A DNA stretch of 64,000 bases, from contig JAQFVV010006311.1 in NCBI GenBank assembly GCA_028023455.1, positions 372,001 to 436,000 on the forward strand, read 5' to 3'. The first letter of the stretch is position 1; the number at the start of each line of letters is the position of its first letter. The position numbers and the translations under genes were made by a program. The stretch comes from Epiperipatus broadwayi. Its lineage: Eukaryota; Onychophora; Udeonychophora; Euonychophora; Peripatidae. Below, one piece after another: positions 1-12,834 of this stretch. The notes under the pieces were generated by a model, which was given only the letters and a program-made list of their open reading frames with translations, searched no databases and was not told where the DNA came from.

Positions 1-300
1 GCAGCCAACATAACACTCCTCTCTTACTAAATTAAAAGACTGATGAATGAAATCTGGAAAATAAATGACAGAAAGAATGCAGTTATTTTAAACAAATTAT
101 TGAAAGACATATATATAAGAGAGGGAATCAATGTGTGCATCTGTGCATGTTTATAATGTGTTTGTATCACTGTGAGTTAAACATGTCTATATAGTTATGT
201 GTATTTTTTTATTAATATTTACTATATTTACAATTAGTATAAGTGTGTGCCAATAAACATCACATGATCACTATTTCTTATGCTTGCTCTTAACTGTTAT

Positions 301-654
301 TAAAACAGGCAAAACTCTCTATACATATTGCCATTCAGGGCAAGCCAGAGTAATCGATGGATGCCAGAAGACTTGTGCATAAAATCTCCATCTAGTTCCT
401 ACTCATACATTATCATAGTTTAGTAGTTGATATAAAAGGTGGCTGCTGAGGGTTGCATTAGATCCTAATATCTAGGCAAAGTGCTGTCAGATCCAAGGCT
501 CCTCACTGACGAAGGCCACAAGCCAGAAACTAGTCTGGTGATGTTGGATAAGTAGAGACTAGATGGGGATTTTATGCACAAGCCTTCTGGCATCCATTGA
601 TTACTCTGGCTTGTTCTGAGTAGCAATAAGTATAGAGAGTTTTGCCTGTTTTAT
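301..654. mobile_element. Foldback element with ~110-bp inverted arms
   Basis: The left arm begins AAAACAGGCAAAACTCTC and the right arm ends with its complement (tttgcctgtttta). The arms, about 303-420 and 535-651, pair with a few mismatches through the GCCAGAGTAATC and ATGCCAGAAG blocks. No ORF is visible in the ~115-bp centre. This is the shape of a non-autonomous foldback or MITE. No exact target-site duplication could be read, and the family is not recognised. Confidence 0.75.
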
Positions 655-2118
655 ATGCATGTGATTTGTTAAAATTATCTCAATAATAATAAACAACATT
701 CATGTAATTAATTTTTTTTGGAGGTATGGAAATAAGCACCTTAATATTATGTTAAGGATAAAAGTTTCATTTGAATGACCAAATGGAATTTTATGTTTTT
801 TACTTTACTCAGATTAAAATCAATCCAGAGACTTTTAGTCCTTGAATCTATCACTTTACTGCTGTCTTAAATTGCAGACAATGATCTAAGTTCAATTATA
901 AACACATGTATCATTAATTCATTGAAAAAATTAATTAAAATAAATAATGAGAAGTTATGCAGGAAAGGTATTGATGTGAGCATATTTTTTAATATGAAAT
1001 AATTATAAGTGACACTTTTGAGGAGACTGTGGACGATAAAAGAGAAAAAGAGTTATGTCTTTAAATAATCAATTTCTGCATTTTAACTATTACCAATTCA
1101 TTATAGAATAAAGTTTCCTTCCAATACAAGTCTTTTTTAATCTATAGTTTTTCTTCTCTATGTCAATTCAGCAAACTTCATCTCATCCAACATTCCATAT
1201 TTGGTTCTCTGCTTAAATCTTTTACAATATTTAGAATTCACTTTAGAATTTTATTTATCTATCTATTGTCATCTATTCCAACAGCATCTTTGTTACATCA
1301 TCATGTCAGTCTTTTAATTATTTTAATAATATTATTCGTTCATATATCAGATTCATACATAATTACTGCTAAAAAAACATTCCAGAAGTTGAGGTGCAGC
1401 ACAGATTGCAATGTACTTCTGCGGTTTTTAATAAATTGAAAAAAATTTTTTTTATCATAATGATATAATTACTTCATCTGAATAGAACAATATGTGGTAG
1501 ATATTTTGCTAAATATATTATATTAATGTAAGTCATGCATTGGCAAAATTTCACATAAGAATACTTTGTAATTTGTTGAGAATATTGTGGTAAGTTCATA
1601 AGACCAATTAATATATTCTTCAGTTTTCTGGTATGAGGAATCTACAATTGTAAGAGTGTATATTTTTTTAGATCATATGAACTTCTTAAAAAAGCATTAT
1701 ATGGTAAACTTAAGCATGAACTTGTGTGAGCACTGGATTATTTGACTTATTTATTATAAAAAGTATCTCATTGTCTTAAGTCATTCTAAAGAGATGTGAT
1801 TTAGTTTCAATGGGGAAGGGAATATAATAGATAATACAATACAATGGAAAACTGCAAATAAGTATGGTGTTGATGGTTTTTAGAAAGAACATTTTGCATT
1901 AGAAAAAGTTAATAATCAACAGTAATACAAAATGTTAAACAAGCAGATTCAAGAATTAGCTTGCAATATGTGTGACTATTCTTGTGCTTCATAAATTGAT
2001 CTATATAATCATTCCAAAACTCATTTCTTACTTTAGCCAAATATTGGTTCTTCTTGTCTTCAGAAGTTACATTGGTCACACTCACAAGCTACTGCTGCTG
2101 ATGATTATATATATATAT
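655..2118. other. AT-rich intergenic stretch, nothing recognised
   Basis: No credible coding sequence, RNA gene or repeat boundary was seen. The part near 1130-1430 is a little less AT-biased and could be old transposon sequence, but no motif could be read. A (TA)n tract closes the region at about 2107-2120. Confidence 0.5.
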
Positions 2119-4261
2119 TGTAACGATATATAAATATGTCGTTACATTAATTTAAAATAAAAACTTAAAAGTTCGCAAATAAAAGGAAAAAACTAAACGC
2201 TAAAATTAAAACATTGTTAAACGTGTATACATTCGCACAGATGTTAAACTTTAAAAATATTTTTTTTTCATAAACAAAAAAAAAAAAAAAAGTATTTGAA
2301 TGTATTTTTTTAAATAAAAAAATACAAGATTGAAATATAAAAATATTTTAATAAAAAAAATAACGTAAGTTAAAATAAAAGCAGGTATTAATTAATTCCT
2401 GTAATCTATAAAAGGAAATGATTGTTTATTAATTATCTAAAAGCTGTTTAATTAAAAAGTCAGATGGAAAATTAGATAAGAGAAGAAAGAGATTTTAGCT
2501 TGACAAATGAAAGCACTAAGCCTTGGCCCGGACCATAACGAAAAAACAGATTAATGATGTTTTGTTCAGTGAATCCTTGTGGATGATATAAAAAGAAAAA
2601 AATATTGAGTTGAAGAGCTTTTTTCAACTTGGTTGGGGAGACGAGCGATAAAGACGCACTTTATCGTTCTCTCCCACTTATCTCTGAAATGAAATGACTG
2701 ATACCATGAACCAGCAAATGCCACCTCCTGAACATTAGATCGATCTTTCAATTAAAGACTCCGTGGACATTGACACCAGGAACCGGGAGTTCTGCTACCA
2801 TAAGCTATAGGAAAGGAACAATTCTTAAAATCAATCAAGAACTTTCGTCAAGTTGAACAAATTAATAAACAAGCCGACTTATTTAAAATGGACTCTTATC
2901 TGACTTTTTGTAAGTTTTAAATCAAATTAATAATGGTTAATTTTATATCTTTCCCGATTGTTAAAAGAATCATTTCCCTTTTAATATTTTTTTATGTGTA
3001 GTAATATTTTATTGTAGAAATTATTAAATGCATTACATTTAAGTTGTCTATAGACGCTTGCATGGATTCGTTTGCGGTTAATTAGATTTTGGTTTTCATA
3101 TTTGATCAAAATATATAGACATTCGATAAATAATGATACCTTACGGTGAGTATCTAAAATGTATTTATTCGGATGTCTTTTAAGTTATTGGTGACAATGC
3201 AAGTATCTTATGGTGAATACTATTGGGTTACTTATAAGTTTCCCTCGGCGATTGTCGGTATCAATAATTTTGTATTTTGATCGTTTATGTTTATTTTGAA
3301 ATGTTTTTGACCGTGGAATCTATGTAATCGATCTATACCCAACATTTTTAAATAAATCTGTGCGAACGTATATAAATGTTAATATTAAGTCGGGCGCGAA
3401 TGGCTATATAGTTTTGTAAAGTTGTATTAAGGGAGGGTAATCTTAGGTTATTCATTTCGTAGTTGAATTGGTTCAATGGATTGGATATATTTGTGTAATT
3501 AGTAAATGTAGTATGAGATCCGCTACGGGCAGGATTATAGATATACACCACACACCCTCTGTTTGCCTATGGATGGGTTTGTAAGTCGGCAGAAGACCGC
3601 AGTCCATTCCTATGGAGTTTTTAGTTTATTGATCTACTTGCCCACAGATGTCACATTCCTGTTGGTGGAGAGTCAATGTCTTCTCTATTTCTACTTATTG
3701 TTCAGATGTACATTCCTGACAATATAGTATTTTGTGTTGTCGTATCATGCTACATTGAATACATGAATGTATCAGATGGATTGGCGCCAGTTGATTGCGA
3801 AATTTGTTGCCTAAGGTTAAATCAGGGAAGAATATTTTCCTTTCAAATGCAGACCTATGTAGTCCATTCATACTCGACCCTCTAAATAAAATATTAAACA
3901 TTATAGCAAGCTATTTTAAATGTAAATTAAAAATTAAGATAAAAATCTAAATGTTAAACTTATTCCTCGAGTTTAGAATGATTTTATATGTGCGTAAATA
4001 AATATTTTTCTGTGTTAATTTCTGGCTGTGGCTTTTATTATTTTATTCTTTTATATTTAAGATATAAAATTTATAGATTTTTATCTCGGCGTCTCCGCTG
4101 AGCTAGTGACAATGGGCTAACGATCTAAATATGTAAATAAAGTGGAATCCTAACAGCGCGTATCTGCCTACTTTATAAATTTTTCTAGGCTCAAATGCCT
4201 AGATGGCGCCCTTTGGTAGTGCGGTGCAATGCGATCTACCACTTCGTTTGGATCGTTATAA
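2119..4261 (-). mobile_element. Degraded LTR-retroelement-like island, minus strand
   Basis: This block is clearly richer in CpG than its flanks and sits inside (TA)n on both sides. Its ends form a short inverted repeat, TGTAACGAT at 2119 and ATCGTTAtA at 4261, as the TG...CA ends of LTRs do. Read from the minus strand, the right end looks like a 5' LTR, with a TATA-like TTTATAAAGTAGG at about 4165-4177. A short weak integrase-like segment with CDIC followed by TK lies near 3620-3660. Stops and frame breaks are frequent, no reverse transcriptase was found, and the other end has only a 28-bp TGTAACGA...TCGTTACA palindrome (2119-2146). An old LTR element is the best guess; another CpG-rich insertion is possible. 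Confidence 0.4.
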
Positions 4262-5830
4262 TATATATATATAACTTATGATTCTTTTAATGAAATGTTT
4301 TTATTACCTGAAAATTAACTACAGATAATTACATGTTATCTTATTTATTCTTTATTTATTTATTTACCTTAGAATGTTAATCACATTTCTTTAATATAAT
4401 ACAATCATAACCTCCATTTTAAAATCAAATCAGAACTTGAACAAGAATCTGTAAAATCATTCTGATCAAGTGTAAGTTATGATGGAAAAGCTTTAACTTT
4501 ATCAAATCTTGCTCTCTTTCTTTATTTTACAGAGGAAGACAATTATGCACATAATTTAATCAATAAAAAAAAAATATTAACACTACAAAATAATAGTACT
4601 AATAAAAATACTAATTGTCTTGGGATAAAAATCCCTTTCTTAAATCATTAATTAATTTTCAGTTGATAATACAACATATCATCAATTGAATATTGTCTAT
4701 TTTAATTTTCAAAAGTAATTTATTATTTTATATATGTTACAATTCAGCTGTTTGTTGATGACAATGTTTATTCTCTTTAATTCTTAGTTCTTTTTTGTAA
4801 ATCGAAAAAAAATATAATTTAAATTTTAATTATAAATTTTATCATTTAATATAAAATTAAGTTTGAATATTTCTGTATGCATATATGCAGAGAACATAAA
4901 TTATTAATTCATATTTTCACTTTCATCTATAGTATAAAGATTAGAATGGTATATAAATAGAACTTAACTATCATATAATAGTATGAATATTAAAGATGTA
5001 AAGTCAGTTAATATTTAATCTTTCAAATAATGTTAGGCACGAATCTGATTCAAAATTATTTAAGTAATAAACTCAATCACACATGACCAATAAAGTATAT
5101 ATTTTTATCCTTAATTATTAATGATGAATGACATAATTTTCTTCTGATGATTATAAAATATGCTATATATATATATTAGTTACCCTTATCTTCAGAGTTA
5201 TAATGGCTTATATTTTCTCTTTTTAAAATCTTAAGAGTTATTGAAGCCAAATATAGATCTAAAGTCTGAATATCTGTTGTAATCAGTTTTCTACACTATG
5301 CCTTGAGAATATTATTCCCGTTTATCTTCATAAATAAATATAACTAAAAATTGTCTAAATGAATTTTATTTTGATCTCTATTCTTAATGCAAATCTTTTT
5401 TTAAAACAACTATGTTTATCCCTTATGGAAAAGAACCATAATAAATCAATTATATTAAATCATATTTAATCACTTCTTCTTTTATTGGATCATCATATAT
5501 TTTCATTATGGAAGAAAATATGTAAAACTGATCACATTAAGCATAATTTATTAAATTAGCCATCAAAGACAAAATAAATAACTTTGAAATAAGATTTCAT
5601 TTATTATCTCAGCTGTTCTAAATATTTAGTTGGATTAAAAATGCTATTGTTTGTTTTAAATTGTCAAAACTTTCATTAACTAGTTTAGACTTTATCAATA
5701 AATAAATTATTAATTTTTAACAGGATATTTAGTGTTCATTCTAATCATAATAAGAGTCAAAATTAAATCACTATTTACATATCTGAATAAATTATGCTTT
5801 GAAGTATCTAAAATTTATGAAAAAATATAT
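4262..5830. other. AT-rich intergenic stretch, nothing recognised
   Basis: Dominated by A/T runs and TA-rich simple sequence. No ORF of coding character, no tRNA-like block and no clear repeat unit was seen. Confidence 0.5.
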
Positions 5831-5831
5831 C

Positions 5832-6215
5832 AAATTTGAACACATACTTTCAAACTCCCTTACTCTATCCCATGCAACCAATACACATGACCACACACAT
5901 GTGAAAAAGATAAATTATCTCTAATATATTTATTTTGTGCTGAACTAGCACTCATCAGTTGGTCCACATCATTATCTTTAACACATATATACATTGCTCA
6001 GTTTATATTAGGATAGCAGATCTTCGAACTTTAATGGACAGGCTTCAATCTATTCCACCCTCCAACTCTTCAGCCATCCATATCATTAAAAATCTAATGA
6101 TGGAACACCAAAATCTCTTGTTAATTTCAATATTATTGTCATGCCCATGTTGATTTTAAGTCAATCTCATCTCTCATGTATAGAAACTTGTCCATTTAAA
6201 TACATCTAAACTCCA
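5832..6215 (+). repeat. RepA dispersed repeat, single copy, plus
   Basis: This carries the RepA landmarks in order: a CTTTCAAACTCCC block, ACACATGACCACACACATG, a segment reading CACTCATCAGTTGGTCCA, CCTCCAACTCTTCAGCCATCC, AAAATCTAATGATGGAA, and CCCATGTTGA before the terminal TCCATTTAAATACAT. The same series recurs at 7.6-9.0, 12.1 and 25.5-26.1 kb. Its apparent ORF (5959-6153) is just the repeat read in frame. Together with the next copy it forms an inverted pair. Confidence 0.85.
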
Positions 6216-6261
6216 GGTATATAAATTGTATTTAAAATATTAGAAATTTGGCCTATATCCT

Positions 6262-6715
6262 GCCCATTTTTCTTCTATGTATTTAAATGGACAAAGTCCT
6301 ATACATGAGGGATCAGATTGACTTAAAGTCAACATGGGCATGACAATAATATTGGTATTATCAAGGGATTTTGGCATTCCATAGATTTTCAATTGTATGG
6401 ATGGCTGAAGAATTGCAGGGTGGAGTTGATTGAAGTCTATTCATTAGAGTTTGAAGATTTCTATCTTAATATAAATTAAGCAATGATTATATATATATGT
6501 GTGTGTGTGTGTGTGTTGGAGATGATAATCTGAACCAATCAGCATGAAATATATATATTGGAGATCATTTATATTTTTCACATGTATGTGGTCATGTGTA
6601 TAGGTTGTATGAGATAAAGTTGATAACTGAAGGAAGCTTGAAAGTCTATGTTTAAACCCCATGAATTACATTTAAACTCCAGGTATATAAGTTATACTTG
6701 TATTTAAAATATTGA
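6262..6715 (-). repeat. RepA dispersed repeat, minus copy
   Basis: This is the reverse-complement series of RepA landmarks: ATTTAAATGGACAAAGTCC, GTCAACATGGGCATGACAA, GATGGCTGAAGAATTG, GATGATAATCTGAACC and CACATGTATGTGGTCATG. A TA/TG microsatellite (about 6488-6516) has expanded inside it. It lies head-on to the preceding plus copy with about 50 bp between, so the pair could fold into a long hairpin. Confidence 0.85.
6488..6516. repeat. (TA)n(TG)n microsatellite inside RepA
   Basis: Alternating TA followed by TG dinucleotides at the site that reads TATATATATGTGTGTGTGG in the 25.9-kb copy. The tract is a feature of the repeat family, so it makes a length-variable site. Confidence 0.9.
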
Positions 6716-7569
6716 AAAAATATATCATAAATTTTGATCAAATAAATTTTGTATTTCTATTTTTGTAGATAATTATCTTTATATAATTTGTCTTATTTAG
6801 CCATTTCATTGATACCAGTGGCAAAAACAAATAGCAAAATATAATTTTTGAAATTCTCCTAATAACTCCACAAATAATTTACCTTTTGTTCCAGCTTAAA
6901 AATTAAGCTAAGAAAATTTTCAGTTTTTCTATCATTGATTTTATATTTTGAAGCTGAATATGTCTATGCTACATTTAACTTCTGCTTCTTTTTTTTACTG
7001 ATATTTAATTGATTTGAAGCTGAGGCATTTTGTATTTTTTTTAAAGCTTTCCATTTTATTTATATCATGACAGTATGCATAATGAATTGTAATGGTGATA
7101 ATATTCTATAAATAACTATAATAAACCACAGAAGTACTTCAAGTTAATTTTTTAATCTTTATCTAAAACTGATTTAAATTAAATTTAAGTTTTGAAGTAA
7201 AAATTATTTAAAATGTTTTAATTTAAATAAGTATTTGTTTTCTAAATATCTACAAAAAGATTTGTGAAGATAAATTAACTATACCTGCTTGCTTTTTATA
7301 ACTAACAGAAAAATAAATCTAAATGGAGGAATTCCTTAGTGACCTTCTTTTTTTTTTTGTTGCATTTAAAAAAATTTTTTTAAAAAATCCATTGAAGAGA
7401 ATAGATTTTATTTTTACCACTAGTAACCTTAACCACTTTTATTTTTAGGGGAAAAAGTTACGTTATCTTTATCTTTAAAAAAATTTTTTTTTTTTTTAAT
7501 TAAAAAAAAAAAAAGATAAATGCAATACTTTAAGTATTGGTAGAATATTGTTTGCAAATCAAATCAAAT
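6716..7569. other. AT-rich intergenic stretch with homopolymer tracts
   Basis: Long A and T runs occur around 7350-7390 and 7480-7515. No coding, RNA or repeat structure is supported. Confidence 0.5.
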
Positions 7570-7583
7570 TTAAAAGAATATAT

Positions 7584-9096
7584 GTAATATAGGGTATATG
7601 AGCACAGACTTTCACACCACCCACCTCTCTCCACTCTATCTAATAACACTGATACACCTAAACACATATATGCTGAAAAGATAAATAATCACCAATATAC
7701 ATATTTCATGCTAAACCAGCAATCATCAGTTGGTCCAGACTATCATCTTTAAACACATATATAGTATAAGTGCTCAGATATATATTAAGATAGACTATCC
7801 TCATAGTTTAATGGACAGGCTTCAATCCACTCCACACTCCAACTCTTCAACCATCCATCCAATTGAAAATCTGATGATGGAATGCTCAAAGGTCACCCTG
7901 AGGCCGAGATTATTGTCACACCCATGTTGACCTAAGGTCAATCTGAACCCCACATGTACAGGACATAATCCATTTAATACATATGCAAGGATGGGCAGAC
8001 ATCTCTATAATGTAATAACTGAAACGCAGGCTTGTTATATACCTGTGGCTATATATATATATGTAATATAGGGTATATGAGCACAGACTTTCACACCACC
8101 CACCTCTCTCCACTCTATCTTATAACACTGATACACCTAAACACATATATGCTGAAAAGATAAATAATCACCAATATACGTATTTCAAGCTAAACCAGCA
8201 ATCATCAGTTGGTCCAGACTATCATCTTTACACACATATATAGTATAAGTGCTCAGATATATATTAAGATAGACTATCCTCATAGTTTAATGGACAGGCT
8301 TCAATCCACTCCACACTCCAACTCTTCAACCATCCATCCAATTGAAAATCTGATGATGGAATGCTCAAAGGTCACCCTGAGGCCGAGATTATTGTCACAC
8401 CCATGTTGACCTAAGGTCAATCTGAACCCCACATGTACAGGACATAATCCATTTAATACATATGCAAGGATGGGCAGACATCTCTATAATGTAATAACTG
8501 AAACGCAGGCTTGTTATATACCTGTGGCTATATATATATATGTAATATAGGGTATATGAGCACAGACTTTCACACCACCCACCTCTCTCCACTCTATCTT
8601 AAACACTGATACACCTAAACACATATATGCTGAAAAGATAAATAATCACCAATATACGTATTTCAAGCTAAACCAGCAATCATCAGTTGGTCCAGACTAT
8701 TATCTTTACACACATATATAGTATAAGTGCTCAGATATATATTAAGATAGACTATCCTCATAGTTTAATGGACAGGCTTCAATCCACTCCACACTCCAAC
8801 TCTTCAACTGCCCATCCAATTGAAAATCTGATGATGGAATGCTCAAAGGCCACCCTGAGGCCAAGATTATTGTCACACCCATGTTGACCTAAGGTCATTC
8901 TGAACCCCACATGTACAGGACATAATCCATTTAATACATATGCAACGATGGGCAGACATTTCTATAATGTAATAACTGAAACACAGGCTTGTTATATACC
9001 TGTGGCTATATATATGTAATATAGGGTATCTGTGCTCATATACCCTATATTACATATATATAGCCACAGGTATATAACAAGCCTGTGTTTCAGTTA
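7584..9096 (+). repeat. RepA tandem array (3 units of 474-479 bp) with inverted end
   Basis: AGGGTATATG recurs at 7591, 8070 and 8549, and AGGGTATC at 9023, giving units of 479, 479 and 474 bp. Units 1 and 2 are nearly identical; unit 3 has a few more changes. After unit 3 the sequence folds back: 8971-9029 is repeated exactly as its reverse complement at 9040-9098 around a 10-base loop. TTAAAAGAATATAT stands at both ends (7570-7583 and 9097-9110), as a target-site duplication would. The unit shares landmarks with single RepA copies (CATCAGTTGGTCCAGA, GATGATGGAATGC). The ORFs at 7730, 8209 and 8687 are in-frame readings of the repeat, not genes. Confidence 0.9.
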
Positions 9097-9098
9097 TT
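8971..9098. repeat. Perfect palindrome, 59-bp arms, 10-base loop
   Basis: The arms at 8971-9029 and 9040-9098 are exact reverse complements, from AATAACTGAAACACAGGC to ATAGGGTAT. The loop CTGTGCTCAT is itself the start of the next RepA unit on the other strand. The array therefore ends by inversion at a short match rather than at a random break. Confidence 0.92.
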
Positions 9099-9110
9099 AA
9101 AAGAATATAT

Positions 9111-12034
9111 ATATTTAAATGTTTAATTTACTTTTATTTTACTAAAACAATAACAAATATAATATGTTGTCTTTATTTATTTATTTTAAAAACAACCCAC
9201 TTACAAAATAAATATAATTTTTATTTATTTTTTCCTTTATAATTATTATTATTAATTTCAATTATTTATGTTATCTTTTAATGTCATAAGCATGTTTGAG
9301 ATATGTCTGCAATCATATTTCAAAATAAAATGTTAAATTATATAAATTGGTAGTTTATTCTAATATGGATGTCTGAATATATATATATTGTAAGAGTACG
9401 CTCCCAATCTATTAAAAACATAGAGGATTTGAAACAAGACACTTAATTAAAAGTATAACCCATCTACTAACACTCTTTGTTATGTAAAAACAAATTATAA
9501 CATTAATTATATTATAAGTAGATTATGACACCTTTTGTTTTTATTTTTTATTTTATGTTAAATCTATTGACTACAAAATAAAAGTAATTGATTCTAGAGA
9601 CTAGCAGATAATATTATATTTACATTTAATCTAATTTAATGGATTTCAGTGATTTTAGTAAGTGTTGGATAGTTAAAGAATAGTGGAAGCAATATTAAAA
9701 TTTTTTATATGGTTTAAATGCAAACTTTGTTTTTGCAAGTATTGTAAAATTTATTGCATTTTTTTTTTTTTTAATTTAAATGATTTTCAGTTGAAGAAGG
9801 TTAACAAATTAACTGAAAATACTTCTGTGATTTATTATAGTTATTTATAAAATATATTATCAAATGTTATAATTCACTACAATTTTATTATAATAATAAC
9901 TTTATAATGAACATTTTATTTAAATATGAATATTTTTATGTACTTCAAATTTTAAATTTATTTACAGCCCAGACAATTGGTTCACTTAACTTAGTTTAAA
10001 ACTGCAATGACATTTTTTAGTTTAATCTTTTATCAATACTCAGAAATTTCATTCATATTATTATTTATAAATTTCAGCATATTAGGACTGAGAAATAATT
10101 TAGCTAAGATAGTTATAAAAACAACAACAAAAAAAAAAGATTATCAAAACTTTGTTTATGTTTATGTTAAACCGTACTTATTCATTAAAACATTAGTCAA
10201 GTAAATATATATATAAAATGTTTAACTAAAGAAATGAACAATTTTTGATTAAGGAGAGGAAGGATATTTTTCCATTGAAATTGTTTCCAAATCCTTTTTT
10301 AAATATATATAGTTTTTGTCTACTAATTTAACAGTAAATATATTTATAAAAATGCCATGTTTCATTTTTTCATTTTATTCAATATAGTACCTAGAGTAGC
10401 TGTTTTTTAATCTCATGTATGAGACCAGTGGTGGCTTGCATCAGTTTATCATTAGTTTTATCTCTTTAGAATGAGTAAATCAATTGCTGACTTTTGCAAC
10501 ATACTTGTGTGAAATTAAAAGTTTAAACTTTTCGATCAATCATTTTTATAACAGATTATTGTGAGAACATAGAATCTTTGTTTGAAATTTTATATTGGAT
10601 TATTCTGAATAATTTAATTTTGATTCTGTTAAAGAGTGCCTATCTCAAACATATCAGTCTATAATGAGAAAAAAATCTTAAAATAATGATGATTGAAAAC
10701 TTATTATTAAAAATCTTTATTATTTTTATTTATTAAATTCTATTCTAAAATTTTCATTATTAAGTTATTCTTACTATTTTCAAATATGATTTATTATCAT
10801 ACCAATTTAAACAATTTAAATTACTATGATTTTTTACAATATTTATATTCTTTTGTCTCCGTGTACTAGGGTAAAGTGATAACATTTGATTATTGTTATT
10901 GATAGTTTGTAATTATTAGCAATATGTCACTTCACTTCAAACAAGAGCAAACTTTTGAAATAAAATACTGATTCAATTATATGTAGACATCACATTTTAT
11001 TTGAATGAGATGTAAAGGTAAAAGTAAAACAAGTAATAAAAAGTGATATTGTTGAATAACAGAACTAATCTAAACATTAAAAAAAAGGTAGTGTCTATTA
11101 AATAAGCAAAATGACTAAAATCTACTTGTTTTTCAGACATTATCTAATTTCAATCATTAAAAATAAATAAATGTAATAATGAGTATAAAACATGTAAGAT
11201 ATGTCATATTAAAAGTTAGTTAATGTTTTTAATCCACAGAAATAATTTTTTCAGATGGAGATAAAAAATGTGAAAATTTAATATATATATTTAAGGAATG
11301 ACATAGAAGATAGACTCATGAATTTTCAGACATTAACAGTTTATTCTTTAAATATCTTCTTAATTTTTTTTTTTTAAGAAAAACCCACTATGTAGTGGAA
11401 GTAAAGCCTGATGGAATTCAACCATTCCAGTTCCTAAAAGTGTTGTACTTCAATAAACTAATTGTTAAAATGATAATTATAATTCTGTTTACTTGTTTAT
11501 TTTATAAAATTATCAAAAGAACATAGTAATATATTTAAAAGGCTATCATTTAATATTTTCTTGATAGTTCTCACCTTTATATGTGCTTCATATAACGTGG
11601 AACAAAACAAATTCTCTATTTCATGTGAACAAAATGTATTATGAATTTGCTGACATACTACAAACATAGCAAAACAGTGAAAAGCATATTGGCAATTTTT
11701 GCAAATGTTAAACTGAGAAACTAATATGAGGAAAAGGCATTGATATTTATTAAGAACTAATTGTTAATATTTTGATCTTGGACATAATACCTTGTCCCCC
11801 AGAAATATATTGCTTTGAAAATAATGACAAATTATTCTGTTAATAGCAATTCATAAATGCAAATTAGATCATTGAGCTAATTCCTTTTTGGAATAGATTT
11901 AAAATATTTATAATTAATTGTATTACAAATTTTTCTAAGAATAAAATATCTTGAGAAAGAAAAGGGCCTGAGCAGATATGACTAATCTTAGTAAATAGTA
12001 TTTGTCAACAGTTATACAAACATAGTAATAATAT
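9111..12034. other. AT-rich intergenic stretch, nothing recognised
   Basis: About 2.9 kb of A/T-rich sequence with short TA tracts (9380, 10205, 11280). One short ORF (10007-10204) has the Lys/Ile/Phe-heavy composition expected of random AT-rich DNA. No repeat boundary or motif was found. Confidence 0.5.
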
Positions 12035-12545
12035 CTGAATACAAGAATGCTTTATACTTGGATTAATATAGGGGATTTGAATGCAGGCTTTCAAGCTCCC
12101 TTCAACTATTCATTCTATCTCATACAATTGATACACATGACCACACTCATGTGAAAAAGATAAACGATCTCCAATATACATATTTCATGCTGAACCAGCA
12201 CTCATCAGATGGTCCAGATCATCATTTCTCACACACATATACAATCAGTGCTTGGTTTATATTAAAATGGCAAAGATTCAAACTTTAATGGAAAAGCTTC
12301 AATCTACTCCACTTTGCAACTCTTCAGCCATCCACACCATTAAAAATCTGATGATGGAATGCCCAAATCCCTTGTTGATGCCAATTTTATTGTCGTACCT
12401 ATGTTGACTTTACGTTACTCTGATCCCTTGTGCATAACACCCTATCCATTTAAATATACAAATAAGGATAAGCAGAATACAGGCTGACTTTGTAATGTTT
12501 GAATAAAAGTATACTTTATATACTTGGAGCTTAGTAATAAATCTT
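12035..12545 (+). repeat. RepA dispersed repeat, plus copy
   Basis: Landmarks appear in order: GGGGATTTGAATGCAGGC, CTTTCAAGCTCCCTTC, ACACATGACCACACTCATG, GCACTCATCAGATGGTCCAG, CAACTCTTCAGCCATCC, AAAAATCTGATGATGGAA and TGTTGACTT. The copy runs slightly past one unit: a TTTATA-ACTTGGA block is present both at its start (about 12050) and at its end (about 12515-12528). This partial-second-unit structure agrees with RepA being tandem in origin. Confidence 0.8.
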
Positions 12546-12720
12546 GTTGGATATCTCTTTTAGACATAAATAATAACAGTTTTATAAACTTTTTTTAATG
12601 ATCAGTAGGTATGGTATAAAATTAAGTTAATGCAATGAATTAATTTATAAAATATTGCAAATTAAGAAAGTGAATTACACTTTGTAAATAAATCTATGAA
12701 ATTACAATAGCTCTATGTTT

Positions 12721-12834
12721 TTTTTTTTTCGTTTTTTTTTTTATGTGTCAAAGCATTGGCTAGGAAGCGAACCCACAAACCTGGAACAACTGCTTGTAAA
12801 GCAGTGATGCTAACCACTTGGCCACCAACACTTG
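12721..12834 (-). mobile_element. tRNA-derived SINE, minus strand, with 17-bp TSD
   Basis: On the minus strand a tRNA-like body reads GTTGGTGGCCAAGTGG (A box), an anticodon arm CTGCTTTACAAGCAG and GTGGGTTCGCTTCC (B box). A short CTTTGACACAT and a poly(A)-rich tail follow. The direct repeat ACAATAGCTCTATGTTT flanks it exactly (12704-12720 and 12835-12851). The loop would give a UAC (Val-type) anticodon, but the extra bases and mismatches make a working tRNA unlikely. It is about 110 bp with almost no body beyond the tRNA part. Confidence 0.88.

Noticed and set aside
7730-8887. Three nearly identical 66-aa ORFs and two 65-aa minus ORFs, suggesting a small gene family
   Set aside because: They repeat at the 479-bp array period and also exist, degraded, in single RepA copies. 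No start context or coding signal; they are repeat readings.
12300-12380. CTGATGATGGAATG in RepA as a ribozyme core
   Set aside because: CTGATGA is present but there is no stem II and no GAAA. The resemblance is superficial.
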